Assembly: GCA_024803745.1 (NCBI GenBank)
Contig: JANJXV010000187.1
Span: forward strand, 870,501-934,500
DNA length: 64,000 nt
Direction of reading: 5' to 3'
Source of the DNA: Megascapheus bottae
Lineage: Eukaryota > Chordata > Mammalia > Rodentia > Geomyidae
The notes under the pieces are model-generated. The model was not told where the DNA came from and searched no databases. It worked only from the letters and a program-made list of their open reading frames with translations. Of this stretch, positions 10,996 through 23,089 are shown piece by piece (the stretch's first letter is position 1; the number at the start of each line of letters is the position of its first letter). The position numbers and the translations under genes are program-made.

Positions 10996-12477
10996 TCCCG
11001 AAAATGGGGGAAAAAAAGAGAAAAAGAAGCATGTCCCACCAAAACATCCCTATCATGACAAGAGAAAACCCCAAGTTTCCTCCCATTTCTGTATCTTCAG
11101 TTTTCAGAAAAAGATGTGAACCACAGTAGGCAAGCAATATATGTGGCCTGAATGAGCATCTATTAATAGCTTGCCAATATTAGGTTTATGTATCTGTTTA
11201 ATAAAGAAATCTTAAGAATGTGTTGAATCTAAGTAACTTTATAAAGGCTCCCCATGTGCTAAGGGTCAGTACACTTATGTTTCCCATAATCCTTGACTGT
11301 ATGACAACTAGCTGTCATTCACTTGAAAAAGCCGGGACGATAACAGTGACTGCAATCTCTCCACAACACTGATCTCTGTAGCACTTGTCAGATATAACTG
11401 ATTTGCCAAGGTAAGCAAGAATCTAAGGCTTCATCTGGATTTTTCTATTTTCCTTTGTAATATTTATTTTCCAGAAACCTGACTTACATGGTTTCCATGG
11501 AAATGAGTGAAATGGTGAAGCACAGAGCTTTCAGAAGAGTGCCACAATGAAAGGAAAAGTTATTTTTGTTAATCATTTATTTAAAAATATTGATCAATAA
11601 CACTATATAGAAGGTACTATAGAAAAAAGTTGATTGTTAAGAGTCTAATTCATATCATAGTATATAAATACTGTGAAAAGCCTATTTCAATGAATAAAGT
11701 AGACATAAGGGAAAAGTCTCTATATACTGACTTACTGGTTTATGTAAATGAATATATTATGAATCAAGTTTAATTGGTAGATATACGTACAGATGTTTAT
11801 TGTCTTAGCCTGACGTCTTATAATACATTTTCTTGATACTTTCAACTCTAAGCCTCTGCTCTTTTTCAAACTCAATATGCAGTAAACAATTAAATGGTTA
11901 GATAAATAAATGAGATAGAAATGAATTGGACACCTCTAAATATAAATGTTAGATGCACCCAAGAGAGGAGCAGCATTGGCTCTACTGGCTACTGGTATCA
12001 GGAAAAACAGGTACAGAGTTGTGGCACAGCAAAGCACTTACAGCAGGAAGGAGACATAAAACCAATAGCGAAGAGTCCCAGGAAACACTTGCTATCATGT
12101 CTGGCAGAGAAAAGCCTAGGGGCTATAGACTGATTCCCTCGTGAAAAGCAAACACCAAAGACAAAACTCTTTCAACACTCTATGCTATTTCTAATTACAT
12201 TTTTATTATTTGGATGTTATATAGCAATTTTCTTTCCCAAATTAACTGTTTTTAAGTTGGCTTCATTCACATTATCTGCAATAGTGACAGTAATTCAGTA
12301 GAACAATGTCCTATAAAATCAGAATATGATAGTAGACTATACTTATGAAAGTCCTTATGATTTCAAACTGAATTATTTGTTTGATGGCTATTGTCATATT
12401 AGAATGCTGCTCCTTGATTCTTCTTAATGATTTTTACTGATATGCATGATGTATAGTTTTCTTTGTGCTCAAAAACT
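10996..12477. other. Unassigned AT-rich DNA
   Basis: No repeat family or gene was supported. Several short frames (60-107 residues) have no recognisable content. Confidence 0.5.
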
Positions 12478-12712
12478 GCTTTTCTGCAGGCTCTGGGGCT
12501 TGAAGTCAGGGTCCGGGTGCTGTCCCGAGCCCATTCGTGCTCAACGCTAGCTCTCTTACCACTTAAGGCACAGTGCCATTTCCACTATTACTGAACGGTT
12601 GATTGGAAAGAAGAGTCTCTCAGGCTCTTCTTCCTGGGCTAGCTTCAAACCTTGATCTTCAGATCTCAGCCTCCTAAGAAGCTTCGAGGATATTACAAAC
12701 AAGCACCATCAG
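12478..12712 (-). repeat. B1 + ID-related chimeric SINE, diverged
   Basis: On the minus strand the element ends (left side) in a degraded tail. Its right monomer is marked by 'ctagctctcttaccacttaaggcac', its link by 'agagtctctcaggctcttcttcctgggctagc', and its B1-like left monomer by 'tcttcagatctcagcctcctaagaag'. Confidence 0.65.
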
Positions 12713-13585
12713 CATCCAGCTCCAAAACTAATTTTAAGCAATCTTTTGTCATTTTCAGAACTGAAAGTGACAAAGACTCGGATCTAAGGTGTAACCTACT
12801 TATAGTTCACCAGCTCTCTGAACACGAGAGATGATTCCCAAGTTACATTTTCTTAGATGATTTTAAGAATGCAAATAAACCCTCAATTTCACTCTAAATG
12901 TTTAAGGCCTGACTGGAATTCTAGAAGTCTTTTCCATAAGAAACGGAAATTTTCTTCTACCCTAGCATAAATGGGTTAAAATGCTACTTCTGAGGCCCCT
13001 ACAATTACAACTTACTTGGGTTTGATACGTTCCGATTATACCTCCAAGAATATGTTATCAGGTCAATAAATAATACAAAGCACCTTTTCCTTGCTAAGAA
13101 AGGACAAGGAAAGTAACACCTTCTGGAGATAGTGAAGGTACTAGGAGATGAGGGTAATGTTCAAAGGATTATACATGGTGTTTGAAGCTACCTGCCCAAC
13201 AGAATAACCAATACTACCTGGGAAGACCTGCATTTGATCACTCAGGCCTCACTGCTCACGACCATTATTAAATATTCTCTTAGTTTCTCAGCAGGCTGCT
13301 TTGAAGTTGCCACATGGAACATTTTTCTGCATAAAGAATTATAATTCACAAAAATGAAATGCTGATATGTAGCTACAAGATGAAAGCAGATATTAACCTG
13401 CATACCGCTCAACTGCTCACTGACCTTGGGTTAAGGTTTATTTCTATCATATATACTGCTTATCTCTTGAGAAGTTCATTTTACCAGCAGTCAGCACAGC
13501 CTTTTGACCATAGGGATGTATTAGATACAGGGGAAATAACCAAATAATACTGGATACAGTTATGTGTGAGCAAACCAAAAATATA
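12713..13585. other. Unassigned sequence
   Basis: No recognised repeat or gene. Confidence 0.5.
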
Positions 13586-14095
13586 AAGAATGTTTTCTGG
13601 AAACATAAGGACCTGGGAAAAATGTGTTAAGTAAAGTAAATCAGGTCCAGAGAGAAGAAAGGATGCATGTTTTCCCCTATAAGTGGAACACAAAATTAAT
13701 TCATAGATATATAAGTAATCACTCTGGGGTAGTATACAAGTGTACATAAGTGTATGAATCAAACTATGATAGATTCAGGGGAAAAGTCAAAGGATAAAAT
13801 TCCTTAGAAAGTCTAACTCACAGTTCAACAAAATAATGCCAGAAAATATGGAAGGAAGTATTAAGGAAAGCAGGATAAGGACAAATGAAAACAGGAAGAA
13901 GGAAGGATGCAGTTACAAAACCTAATATATGTCTTACAAAATTGGGAAAACTGAGGGAAGGTTAGGATTGAGAGGGATGGGTGGGAATGTTGAAAGGGTG
14001 ACACTGATCAAGATGCAGGGTATTCATAAATGACTTTGTTGAATGGGAACTCCTTTGTACAACTACTTTAAAATTATAAAAATTTACATTTTAAA
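13586..14095 (+). repeat. LINE-1 3' UTR region, old rodent type
   Basis: The segment starts with words like the end of ORF2 and the adjoining UTR ('aaagtaaatcaggtccagagagaagaaaggatgcatgttttcccctataagtgg'). It continues through purine-rich UTR ('ggttaggattgagagggatgggtgggaatgttg') to 'cctttgtacaactactttaaaattataaaaa', an A-rich end. No coding frame remains. Confidence 0.55.
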
Positions 14096-14849
14096 TTTAA
14101 AAAGTATTTTCTTATCTAATTACTAATTTTCAAAGTTAGAATAAGTGAAAATCCTTTTCTTCAGGTATGTCATGTTTGCTGAAAAGTTGATAAGCAAAAC
14201 ATTCCCTGAGTCAAAATAAAATCATGAAACCACTATGTTGTGAGTGTTCAAACAGAAAGCATGAACACACCACAGATGTCAGTCCACAAAAGAATTCTAG
14301 ACACAACTAAAAAGAGGTGTAGCAAAATGAACTGCATTGATTCATGTTTATGAAAATCTAAGATTCCCATGGAATTCTCTAACTTGTGAGGGACAACAAG
14401 CATATCTTTAGGTAGGAGTCCAAACACAGACACATACGTACATTGAAAAGATCTTGTGGATCAATTATAAGCATAAGAATTTATGAAATCATGTGGAGAT
14501 TTATGGAATTATCTTTAAACAATTACTAACCCTTCATCCTAAACAATTCAAAAAGGCAGTCATTAATATTTACTATGGCTAAGACTTACATAAGAAGCAT
14601 AAATAAACCACATTTTTGCATTCTTATTAGGAAGCCAGATACATCAAGGGTTTATACTGCTACATCACAGAAAATAAACAATTATAATACACAACATCAT
14701 TATAATAAAACACATAGCCATATGATTGTACCAATACATGCAGGAAAGTTATGTGATATTTAAAATATAATATCAATTCATAATAAAAATAAAGAAGAAC
14801 CCATATCCACATAACTATGTCCATTCATGAGGCAGTAGCTAACTTACAC
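14096..14849. other. Unassigned AT-rich DNA
   Basis: No recognised element. It lies between two + strand L1 pieces and may include undetectably diverged L1. Confidence 0.4.
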
Positions 14850-15275
14850 ACTGAGGAAAAGCTGGGAACTTTCTTGATAAGATCTGGAACATGATAGGGA
14901 AGAACACACATTGGAGATAGGACAGCCTTTTAAATAAATGGTACTCAGAAAGTTGGAGATTTACATATCAGAAAACAACATCAAAACCACTTACAAGCCA
15001 CAAAAATCAGGTCATAATATATTAAAGCCCTAAACATGAGACATAAAACTTCTACAATAGTAAATAGGAGAAATGCCTCTGTACACTGGAATAGGAAAGG
15101 ACACAGTTGGATGAGACCTACAAAGCAGAGAACACCAAAGCAAAAATTTAAAAATGGCATTACCTCAAACTAAAATGCTTCTTCCCAGCTAAGGAAATAA
15201 TCAACAAAGTGAAGAGCCAATCTGAAGAATGGGGAAAAAAATCTGTCAATATATATTTGAAAATGGGTTATATAT
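14850..15275 (+). repeat. Ancient LINE-1 ORF2 fragment
   Basis: Several ORF2 words occur in the correct order. They include 'gaaaagctgggaactttcttgataagatctggaac', 'ggacagccttttaaataaatggtactcagaaag', 'tattaaagccctaaacatgagac', 'gatgagacctacaaagcagagaacaccaaagcaaaaat' and 'gcttcttcccagctaaggaaataatcaacaaagtgaagag'. The frame is broken throughout. The piece before 'ggacagcc' skips part of the gene, so there is an internal deletion. Confidence 0.7.
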
Positions 15276-17080
15276 ACAGTGTGCGTGAGGAAGTCTAAAC
15301 ACTCAGCCAGAACAAGCAGATTCTGTTCCGAAGAAGCCAGGTCTGATTCTGCTCAAAAAAGCCAAGAGAATTTCCACAAAGAAAGTGATGCTTTTAGTAA
15401 GTCATGCTGTAAAAGAATCAGTATGGAAAGGACTGCAACTATGAAATCCATAATTAATCTGAGAATTATGCAAAGTCCAATATTAGAAAGCAGAAGGTGA
15501 GAAAAAGTGATGTGGCAACTGTAGAGTCAGAATTGGTTGTCTTGTTTCAAATATTTCATCAGCTAAATCAAGATACAGTGGTTTAAATACCAACTCAATT
15601 TGAAGTAGAGGTAAGTAACATTCAAGGAGCAATCGATATGATTTTAATTGTCTACTGGGAAAGAAGAGAAAAAATTGAAATTAAGGGTATACTACTTGTT
15701 CTTTCATAAAGTGTTACCATCATCCAAGATAGGAAATAAAGGGAATTGGAAGGAAATAGTGAATTTTATTTTTACCATTTTAAGTTTTGACTCAAAGAAT
15801 TAGGTGCTCTGAATTACACTGAAGTGAATCCCAGGAGATGGGTGCGGGGCAGGGGACATGTGGTTGGAAGAAGCAGCTCAAGATGATCATTGAAATTTTG
15901 ACAGTACAATGTGGGAACAAGGGCAGAAGAGGAGGAAATGGCAGAAGAGAGAACCAAAGATACTAAAGGTTGACAAACAGAGAGATATCACAATGTGGAA
16001 AGGAATGAAAGGTGTAGAAGAAAGGAAGAGACAGGAAGTAGAATTGTTTTCTGAAAGGCAAGAAATAATTCCTTCAAGCATAAAAGTGAAAGGGCTTCTT
16101 CAGACTGTGAAAAACTGAGGGAAGTTAATTCAAAAGAGATACTAAAATTGGTCACTGGATTTAATCTATAAGCCACCAGACATATGTTGATGGCTGAATA
16201 GTGCGAAGGAAGTGGTGGTGTGGAAACTATCATACTGCAGCGATGGAAGATGCTGGCTAAAGGAAGCCTGGCCAATCATGTTAAATATGAGTGGAGGTTT
16301 TCTGTTAAGCTGTTCCTTTTTTCCAAAGGACAGATAAATAGGAACATCGTAGTGTGCTTGTAAATAAACATGATTTTAAACAAAATGACTACAGAGAGAA
16401 GTAGAACACATAATGCTTTAAATAGTCAACAATTGATGCTTCATCTTAGGAAAGATCCAGCACTGTCACTTTTGCTACAGTGACACACTGAAGGTGAAGT
16501 GTATTTGAAAAGAGGAAAAAGGCAGAACTTGTATTATTACACCCTCTAATTCCCTATAAATTTGAGTCTCTTCTGGGTGGTAGAGATCAAAATATGAGGA
16601 GGAGAGGAATCATATGGCAGCAATGTGATTTCCAAATCTAGCAATTAGAATTCAAGGATAAATTGTTTGCTATTTGGGTTTGGAAATTTGTAATATTCAA
16701 ATTTACCCAGAGTAACACAGTTAAAGGTGCATGTCAACACTTGTGAGTTATTTCCTCATATCTAAATGGTTGCCATTTGCAACCACTTTCAAGTGTATTT
16801 GCTCAACAAATGCATGCTATTTGAGGAATCTACAGTGCCCAAACCATTCAAATCTGAGAAATAGGAGCTGGCTCAACCTACTGAAAGACCGCCAGGTACT
16901 AGGTTGTATTTGTAGTCATGTGGTACTTAAGAAAATGAACCTTATTTAACCAAGAAGTCTCAGTAAAATCAAGAGCTGTTGGCTAAAATTTTGCATACAC
17001 ACTAGTCTTCTTTTTAATCAATGTCTTTTCATCCTTTTAGGTGCTGTGATCTTTCCCATAAAGAAAACTTGGAAAACTAT
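15276..17080. other. Unassigned AT-rich DNA
   Basis: No recognised repeat or gene. Overlapping 60-95 residue frames near 15887-16275 lie on both strands, which argues against coding. Confidence 0.5.
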
Positions 17081-17109
17081 TCCCACTATTCCCACTATTC
17101 CCACTATTA
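17081..17109 (+). repeat. 9-bp tandem repeat, three units
   Basis: The unit 'attcccact' occurs three times head to tail. A local microduplication. Confidence 0.85.
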
Positions 17110-17289
17110 AATCACCAGTGAGAAGAATTATTCATGGAAGGAGTAAGGGTGATTACTGGAAATCATTCTGGGCCATGCTCCATACTATCTAGTGCACTCT
17201 GGAGGGATTATTACATCCATAAGCTGACTTCTTACTCAGCAGGCTATCTTACAGTTCTCTAATGGCAAAAGCTAACTTGAGAACATCTG

Positions 17290-17362
17290 ATGGTAATGCA
17301 AATTACACCATAAATAACAATGCAAATGAATTTTAGTTAGTGGAGAATCAATTGATTCTCCT
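17290..17362. promoter_or_regulatory. Octamer pair plus perfect 20-bp palindrome (candidate regulatory cluster)
   Basis: Two exact ATGCAAAT octamers lie on the + strand at 17296-17303 and 17320-17327, 24 bases apart. They are followed by the perfect palindrome ggagaatcaattgattctcc at 17342-17361. ATGCAAAT is the classical POU-domain (OCT) site. Function is inferred only from motif density. AT-rich DNA gives such words by chance fairly often. Confidence 0.25.
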
Positions 17363-18279
17363 TGTAGAATTCATAATAACCAAGACATTCATGTCATATT
17401 TGATATTGATAACTTTCTGAATTGATTAGTAAATTATTTCTTCATTTTTACATGTACTGCAGCCATATGCAGACACACATCAATTTTTCAAGTTGAATCA
17501 GACCTCATTTAAATTTTATACTGTTCCTCCATTACCAGTAAGGTAAATGAAGAATTTGGTATATTATTATATGTTAAACTTTTAACACAGTCATGAATTC
17601 TGTTTCTAAAACACCGAGTAGTTGGGCAATTGAAATAAGCACACTTTTAAGACCAGCACAAAATTTTTTCCTACAGTACTTACAATTAAACCTCATTTTA
17701 GTAACATCACAATATTAGTGAAAAAAGTCTTAGTCTCTCTTTCAGATAGATATACTAATTAAGTATATTCACTTCATCAAACAAAATAGTGGGATTAGAT
17801 CAATGCTGTGCATATTTGTACAAAGAATATAACCTTCACTTTTTGTGAGGAAAGGAATGCTCTACCAAATGAGGACTAGTTAAAATGTGGAAGAATATAC
17901 CCTTGGTCGTGGTGTAGCTATTTTTACAATGAAACCTGAACTTTCTCTAACAAGTTCCCTGGGGACTTAAGAGAAAAACACATTGAAATAGAGAATATAA
18001 ATTTTAGCACAAAATTACATGGACTAACTTTAGACTTTAGAGTAAATATTCACATTGTATACAACAGGACTGAATTTCTCATGAATAAAATATACAAAAT
18101 TATCAATACTTAATTTTGTCTAGAAAGTAAAATGCATAATTGCCCAAACATTTCTCACTGGTTTTTAAAATGTACATGATACTTCAGATGATGACAGTTT
18201 TTGGTATTGGAAATGATTATACAATAAATTCTAACTGGTCTGAAAAAAAAGAAAGTAAAGTGCAGAGGAAAGCAATTCA
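17363..18279. other. Unassigned AT-rich DNA
   Basis: No repeat or gene was recognised. Confidence 0.5.
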
Positions 18280-18410
18280 TGAGGGGCCGAGAGCATGGCC
18301 TAGTGGTTGAGTGTTTCTCTAACATTCATGAAGCCCTGGGTCATTGAGTCATTGCTGCTATAGTGCTTGGATCTAATATCCATATATTAAGGATACCATA
18401 TGCCTTTTGT
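18280..18410 (+). repeat. ID-type SINE
   Basis: 'gggccgagagcatggcctagtggttgagtg' followed by 'cattcatgaagccctgggtcattgagtc' is the tRNA-like left monomer (A-box and degenerate B-box). It is also found, reversed, in the SINEs at 22712 and 31747. The 3' end is blurred. Confidence 0.6.
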
Positions 18411-18463
18411 TCCTTTGGTCTTGACTTATCTCAATCAAAATGATTTGCTCTAATATGTTTCTT

Positions 18464-18963
18464 TTTTACTATTTTTATTGTAATTGATAAAAGGGTTACA
18501 TGATATTGTGCATTAATTCACATACATTGATACCCTTTCACATGTCTTGGTTCACATTACCCTCCCCCCCACACCCCATCTTGGTTTTCCCCCCTTCCCT
18601 ATCCAATTTCAAATAACCAAATACAAATATATCCAATATATCAGATTACAAAGTGAGGTACTATAATAATATGATATAACCAAGGGACAGCAAAAGAGAT
18701 GAGAGATAACATAGTACATTAAGGACAACAATCATTCATTATATGGCTTTTGTTTCAATATCATGGAGGTCCTTTCAATTAGCTTCATACTATATGGCCT
18801 TTTGTATCAAGGTTTTGCTCTATTACAAATCTCTGCTTGTAGAGCCCAAGGTTTCTACTGATTATGACAAATGAGGGAAACCATTGAGCCTAAGTTCCTT
18901 TGAGTCTGGCTTACTTCACTTAATATGACTTTTTCTAAGTCTTTCCATTTCATAACAAATAGG
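18464..18963 (-). mobile_element. LINE-1 3' end, 5'-truncated, with 15-bp target-site duplication
   Basis: The minus-strand L1 3' UTR and the last ORF2 codons are present. The tail is at the left ('actatttttattgtaattgataaaagggttacatg'), then the reversed G-rich tract (ccctcccccccacacccc), then 'gagatgagagataacatag' and 'gtctggcttacttcacttaatatga', the end of ORF2. Flanks match 14 of 15: tctaatatgtttctt at 18449-18463 and tctaatctgtttctt at 18964-18978. This fits target-primed insertion. Confidence 0.85.
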
Positions 18964-19014
18964 TCTAATCTGTTTCTTAAAGAGAAAATAAACGGGTTTA
19001 CTGGGCTGTTGTTT

Positions 19015-19242
19015 TCAGTTTTTTAATAGGTGGGTCCTGCTTGAAGTAAGGCCTGGTTGCTGTCTATGAGCTTTTCATTCAAGGTTAGTGCTTGAGCCAC
19101 AACCCCAGTTCTGGTTTTTTTTCTGGAAGAGATAATAGTCTTATGGATTTGCTGCTGGGATGGCATTTAACCACAATCCTCAGATCTCAGCTTCCTGAGT
19201 AGCTAGGATTACAGGTATAAGCCAGTGGCACCTGACTTAAAC
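19015..19242 (-). repeat. B1 + ID-related chimeric SINE
   Basis: On the minus strand, the right monomer ('gttagtgcttgagccacaaccccagttctgg') is joined to a B1-like left monomer. The latter is seen as 'cctcagatctcagcttcctgagtagctaggattacaggtataagccagtggcacc', the reverse of 'ggtgcc..ggcttatacctgtaatcctagctactcaggaagctgagatctgagg'. Confidence 0.75.
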
Positions 19243-20189
19243 AAGTTTTAATCTAAATTTTACGTATTTTATATAACTAAACATAATGGCATTTCCAACA
19301 AGAAAAGTCAAAAGTCTTATTAAGCAATGCTTTGCATACTGTTACATCTATAACTAACCATGATTTAATTTCAGGTAATCATATTCTCAAAAGATCAGTT
19401 ACTTTATAAATATTGCTGTAAATTAAAAGAAGTGGGAGTCAAAGAAGAGAAACAATCCAATAGTCAAGGCACAGAAACCGTAAATTCCCTTTGTTCAATT
19501 TAAGAGAACCTGGAAAACATGCAATTTTATAACATAAACCCTCCTGAAAAAGTTAACATTTTTGAACCTACTAATTAACGCTGATACTTAGTGCAAGCTG
19601 TATAAAATTGTTAAGAATTAATTAACTAATATAGTCTAAATAGGATCTCATTATGAACTGTAAAAACACAGGGAGGAACCTGCAAAAATTGCCTGAGGCT
19701 TTTCAAATGTAAGAGTGATAATAAGTAATCAGAGAAAGAAAGTTTCCTTAAATTAGTCGATTTATATTTTAGATTTGGGCAAGAAAGTTATTTTTAACAT
19801 TATTCTAAAAGCTTCAAAATTTTAAAATACAAAGAAGTCAATGCATTTTAATCATCTACTGTGAAATGCCCAGAAGTGAAGTTGTTCATAGATATCTGCA
19901 AAAAAATTAGACTCCTGAATATGATAGAAGACCAACAATGACATGAGGCAAGAGGTATTCTTAACAGAGCTGCCAGATCTTTGCAAAGGCTAAGTCAGAT
20001 GCTAGCATGGCTGTGTCCAAAATCCAGGCATGCATAGTCTCTCTTCATTCAGTCAAAGCCAAACTCCCGGAAGAGAGTGTCAAGACCTTCTGTTATCTGC
20101 AAGCATAGCAGCAGCCCTGCCTGCCTCCTCTCTGATCCCATCTTCTCCTCGCCCTTCACTCCCACCAAGTGCAGTGGTGTACATACTTG
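19243..20189. other. Unassigned AT-rich DNA
   Basis: No recognised repeat or gene. A 116-residue + strand frame begins near 20030 but runs into the L2 element that follows and shows no domain. Confidence 0.5.
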
Positions 20190-20520
20190 ATGTTACTTCA
20201 GGGTGGCAGGTGATCTCTAACATGAAACAGCTCAGATCATCACTTTCCTCTGCCTGTGTGTTTCTCCCTGATGGTCACCAAACCCCCAACCTGCACACTT
20301 TGCTCATAGGTCACTTTCTCAAAGACCACTCAGCCACTGCTACCCTGCCTCATGCATTTTCAATCCTTATTCCTGTTTGAACTTTTCTCCTTTTATCCTT
20401 CTGATGTCATGTTCCTATGTGCAATATAATTTACTACTTTATTATGCTGAGTATTTATTATCTGGTTCCCTCTACAATATAAGCACTGGAGACTGTCCTA
20501 AAAGCTGGATGTAAATTTAC
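20190..20520 (+). repeat. LINE-2 3' end, ancient
   Basis: The words 'cataggtcactttctcaaagaccactcagccactgctaccctg', 'tgtgcaatataatttactactttattatgc' and 'tatttattatctggttccctctacaatataagcactgga' follow the order of the L2 3' region ('gtcaccttctcagagaggcc', 'tatttattgtctgtctcccccactagaatgtaagctcc'). This explains the open frame through this stretch. Confidence 0.55.
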
Positions 20521-20529
20521 AATGAAGTT

Positions 20530-20695
20530 TTTAAATTGTATTTTATTATCAGGATAAAGTATAGAGGGATTGCAGTTACATACATCGGGTATGGGGTACA
20601 TTACTTCTCAAACCTTGATAACCCCTTCTCATATTTTTGTACCCCTTCCTCTTCCTCCATCCCTTCCCAATCATCTCCTAACCAGGAATTGTTAA
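20530..20695 (-). repeat. LINE-1 3' end, older subfamily
   Basis: It has the same layout as 10755-10995 on the minus strand: 'tgtattttattatcaggataaagta', 'cattacttctcaaaccttgataaccccttctcatatttttgt', then the reversed G-rich tract. It stops before the rest of the UTR. Confidence 0.7.
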
Positions 20696-22029
20696 TGCTA
20701 AGTGATATTTAAAGGCTATGATATACCTACTCTTTTTAGACAACTGATGTTTTCAAATCATTTGGAAGAAATATAATTCATTCAACTTCTTTTCAGACTT
20801 CTGGTGAGTACCAGAAAGGATTTACTAATGGATATTTAGCTTCCTAACATGGCTCAAGCATTCAATAAGGTACCAACTAAACTGGAATTATAGTAAAATC
20901 ACCTTCAGTAGCATGAATCATAAGTAATGATTGACAACAGATAACTACCAAGGCTTTTTTTCTACAAGAGCCTATAAATGATCTCAATCTGTCTCTTAGA
21001 AGAAACAAACACCAATAATATCAGTGGAGATAGGAAGGTTGGGGCAGAAAAGCAACCCAGAAAAAAACTCAAACTCTTAGAAAGGAAAAAAAAATAACTA
21101 AAGCAGAAAGGGCCAGGGACATGATTCAAATAGTATAGCACACACAACTCTGTCCTCAAAAATCATGAGTACAGTATTTATCTTTCATTAATTCACACAA
21201 TAGAGTTGCTAAAACTTTTTATAGGTACTGGCTTTATGAAAATTATTTAGTACAAAGTGAGGGTCAAGATTTAAAGACATTGCCTAAGCTACCAGAGCTT
21301 TGAAAATATCTGAACACTGCACAGATAAATATTAAGGTTATTCTGTGAAGGATAAGGGGATACCTGGTATGCTATGACAGCTCATAAGTGATGATGAACC
21401 TTCACTGAAACACTGATTCATGAAGACACTTTGTGCAGTAGTGCTCCCTGTAACTACTACTCTGGCTGTTTCTTTCACTTCTTTCTAAGGCTAAATAATT
21501 CCTAGAATTTCATGCCCTGTCTTCAAGTGAAATTAAATGTAGAATACTACAGCAGTGCTTTTACTTGGGAACTTGTGGCAAACACATTTGTCCAGCCTTG
21601 TCCAACAAACAGAGGAGGGACACTGGCATAGCAACTCAGGCTTAGGGAGAACCTAAGCATGACATTTAGAAAAATATTTGTGAAAAAGAAGGGTTTTGTT
21701 TCCACAGCAACCAACTTTCTTAGTCTTCTGAGCTCTACTAAAAATAAAACAAATGAAAGCTGGTAAGAGAAACAGAGTAAGGTCTAATGTAGAATGGCAC
21801 ACAAAGCAAAAATAAAGGACGCTGAAGCCAAGTTCATTGGAAGAAGCATAGCAAATCCTCAGTTAATCATGAGTGTCCTAATCTGGTCATGACCCTTTAA
21901 ATCTTCATTTCTTTATTTTTTGGTAACTACTGGCCGTGAGATTCTTCTCTTTCCATAAAGCAGAGCCTCCAGAATTTATTCATCTTGTACAATTGGGTTT
22001 CAGTGCCCAGGATCAGTAACTCTCTTGCC
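20696..22029. other. Unassigned AT-rich DNA
   Basis: No gene was supported. A tRNA-SINE-like trace may lie at about 21110-21175 but is too short to call. Confidence 0.45.
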
Positions 22030-22325
22030 TCTGTTCTCGGCTACCCATCACCGCAACGCCGTGAGGCTATTTTAGGTAACTTGTACAAGTCTTTGTTGTC
22101 TTGTGATGAGGTTACTTTGCTTAACACAACATCTTCAGAATTCATCCCTACAACTGCCTGTGGTTGAACTCCCTTCTTTTCTAGGGTTCCATAATACCCA
22201 ATTTTGTGTATATAACACATATACTTTGTCCATTTACCTGTGGTTGAGCCCTTACCACTTCTTGAGTATGGTGCACAGTGCTTCAATCAACATTGGGATT
22301 TGGGTTTTCTTTGAGGTACCTTAAC
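22030..22325 (-). repeat. Ancient LINE-1 ORF2 C-terminal fragment
   Basis: Read in the minus direction, it corresponds to the ORF2 region encoding the 'tiny C-terminal' part around the 'YYTMEY' motif. On the + strand this appears as 'gggttccataatacccaattttgtgtatataacacatatactttgtccatttacctgtggttgagccc' and 'gtgcacagtgcttcaatcaacattggga'. Frames are broken. It is the first (3'-most) of several pieces of one old element running to about 23740. Confidence 0.6.
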
Positions 22326-22334
22326 TTACCCTTT

Positions 22335-22694
22335 AGTAACAAGTCAATGCCTGGCCTCATAAAATGAATTTCTTTTAGTTTTTGAAATAACTAAAGAGTC
22401 ATTATTGATTCTCCTTTAAATGTTTGGTATGGTTCATCAGTGAACTGTTATGGTTTAAGCTTTTCTCCTAAATGACTGTATGTCATTTCTACATTCCATT
22501 TCTTCATGATGAAATGCATAAGTGTTTTATGTTTGTAGGACTGTTTCCCAGTTCCCCTAGGTCAATTATTTTTCTTTCAGATAATTGTTATAAATTCTAA
22601 TGGTCCTTTCTCTTTCTGAAGCATCCATTGTAATACCTCCTCGCTTTTTATCTAAATTTATTTATTTTTATATTGTTTATTTCTTAGTATAGAT
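22335..22694 (-). repeat. Ancient LINE-1 ORF2 reverse-transcriptase region, part 1
   Basis: It carries the L1 landmark 'gcctggcctcataaaatga'. Next come 'ctcctttaaatgtttggtatggttcatcagtgaac', 'attccatttcttcatgatgaaatg', 'taattctaatggtcctttctctttctgaagcatccattgtaatacctcc' and 'tctaaatttatttatttt'. All are in the order expected for a minus-strand L1. Sequence between this and the C-terminal piece is missing, so there is an internal deletion. It is interrupted by a SINE at 22712. Confidence 0.8.
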
Positions 22695-22711
22695 GAAGAA
22701 CTTTAATTTTT

Positions 22712-22906
22712 CTTTTTTTTGCCAGTCCTGGGCTTGAGCTCAGGGCCTGAGCACTGTCCTTGGAGTTTCTCAAGGCTAGAGCTCTACCACTTGATCCTCA
22801 GCACCACTTCCGGCTTTTTCTATGTATGTGGTACCGAGGAATCGAACCCGGGTCTTCATGCATGCTAGGCAAGCACTTTAACCACTAGGCCAAACTCCCA
22901 GCCCCT
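22712..22906 (-). mobile_element. Dimeric ID-type SINE nested in old LINE-1, with target-site duplication
   Basis: The minus-strand element has its poly(T) at the left (ends at 22720). The right monomer follows ('gccagtcctgggcttgagctcagggcctgagcactgtcc ... ctctaccacttgatcctcagcaccacttccgg'), then an ID-like left monomer ('ggtaccgaggaatcgaacccgggtcttcatgcatgctaggcaagcac ... ccactaggcc'). Flanking copies gaagaactttaattttt (22695-22711) and gaaggagtttaattttt (22907-22923) match 15 of 17. B-box 'ggttcgatt' is intact in reverse, so this is a fairly young copy. Confidence 0.9.
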
Positions 22907-22923
22907 GAAGGAGTTTAATTTTT

Positions 22924-23085
22924 ATAAGTTCACTGATTTTTGTCTTTACTGATTTTCCATTTTCTTTGTTTCTATTGCTGTTTTGGTTCTACATTAAATA
23001 CTAATTTCTGCAAACTAGACTTCATTTGTCCTTTTTTTTCAATGTCATTATAATGTGTAATGTATAATGTTAGGTTACTTATTTG
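22924..23085 (-). repeat. Ancient LINE-1 ORF2, part 2 (continuation past the SINE)
   Basis: It resumes the L1 text that was interrupted: 'gttcactgatttttgtctttactgattttccattttctttgtttctattg', where L1 has the 'caattttgttgatcctttc' segment. The later part (about 23000-23085) is less clear. Confidence 0.5.
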
Positions 23086-23089
23086 AAAC

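Noticed and set aside
20030..20380. 116-residue + strand frame
   Set aside because: It lies largely in an ancient L2 3' end and shows no conserved domain or splice signals worth noting.
22712..22906. Possible functional tRNA gene
   Set aside because: The tRNA-like A and B box text belongs to an ID-type SINE with a poly(A) tail and target-site duplication.
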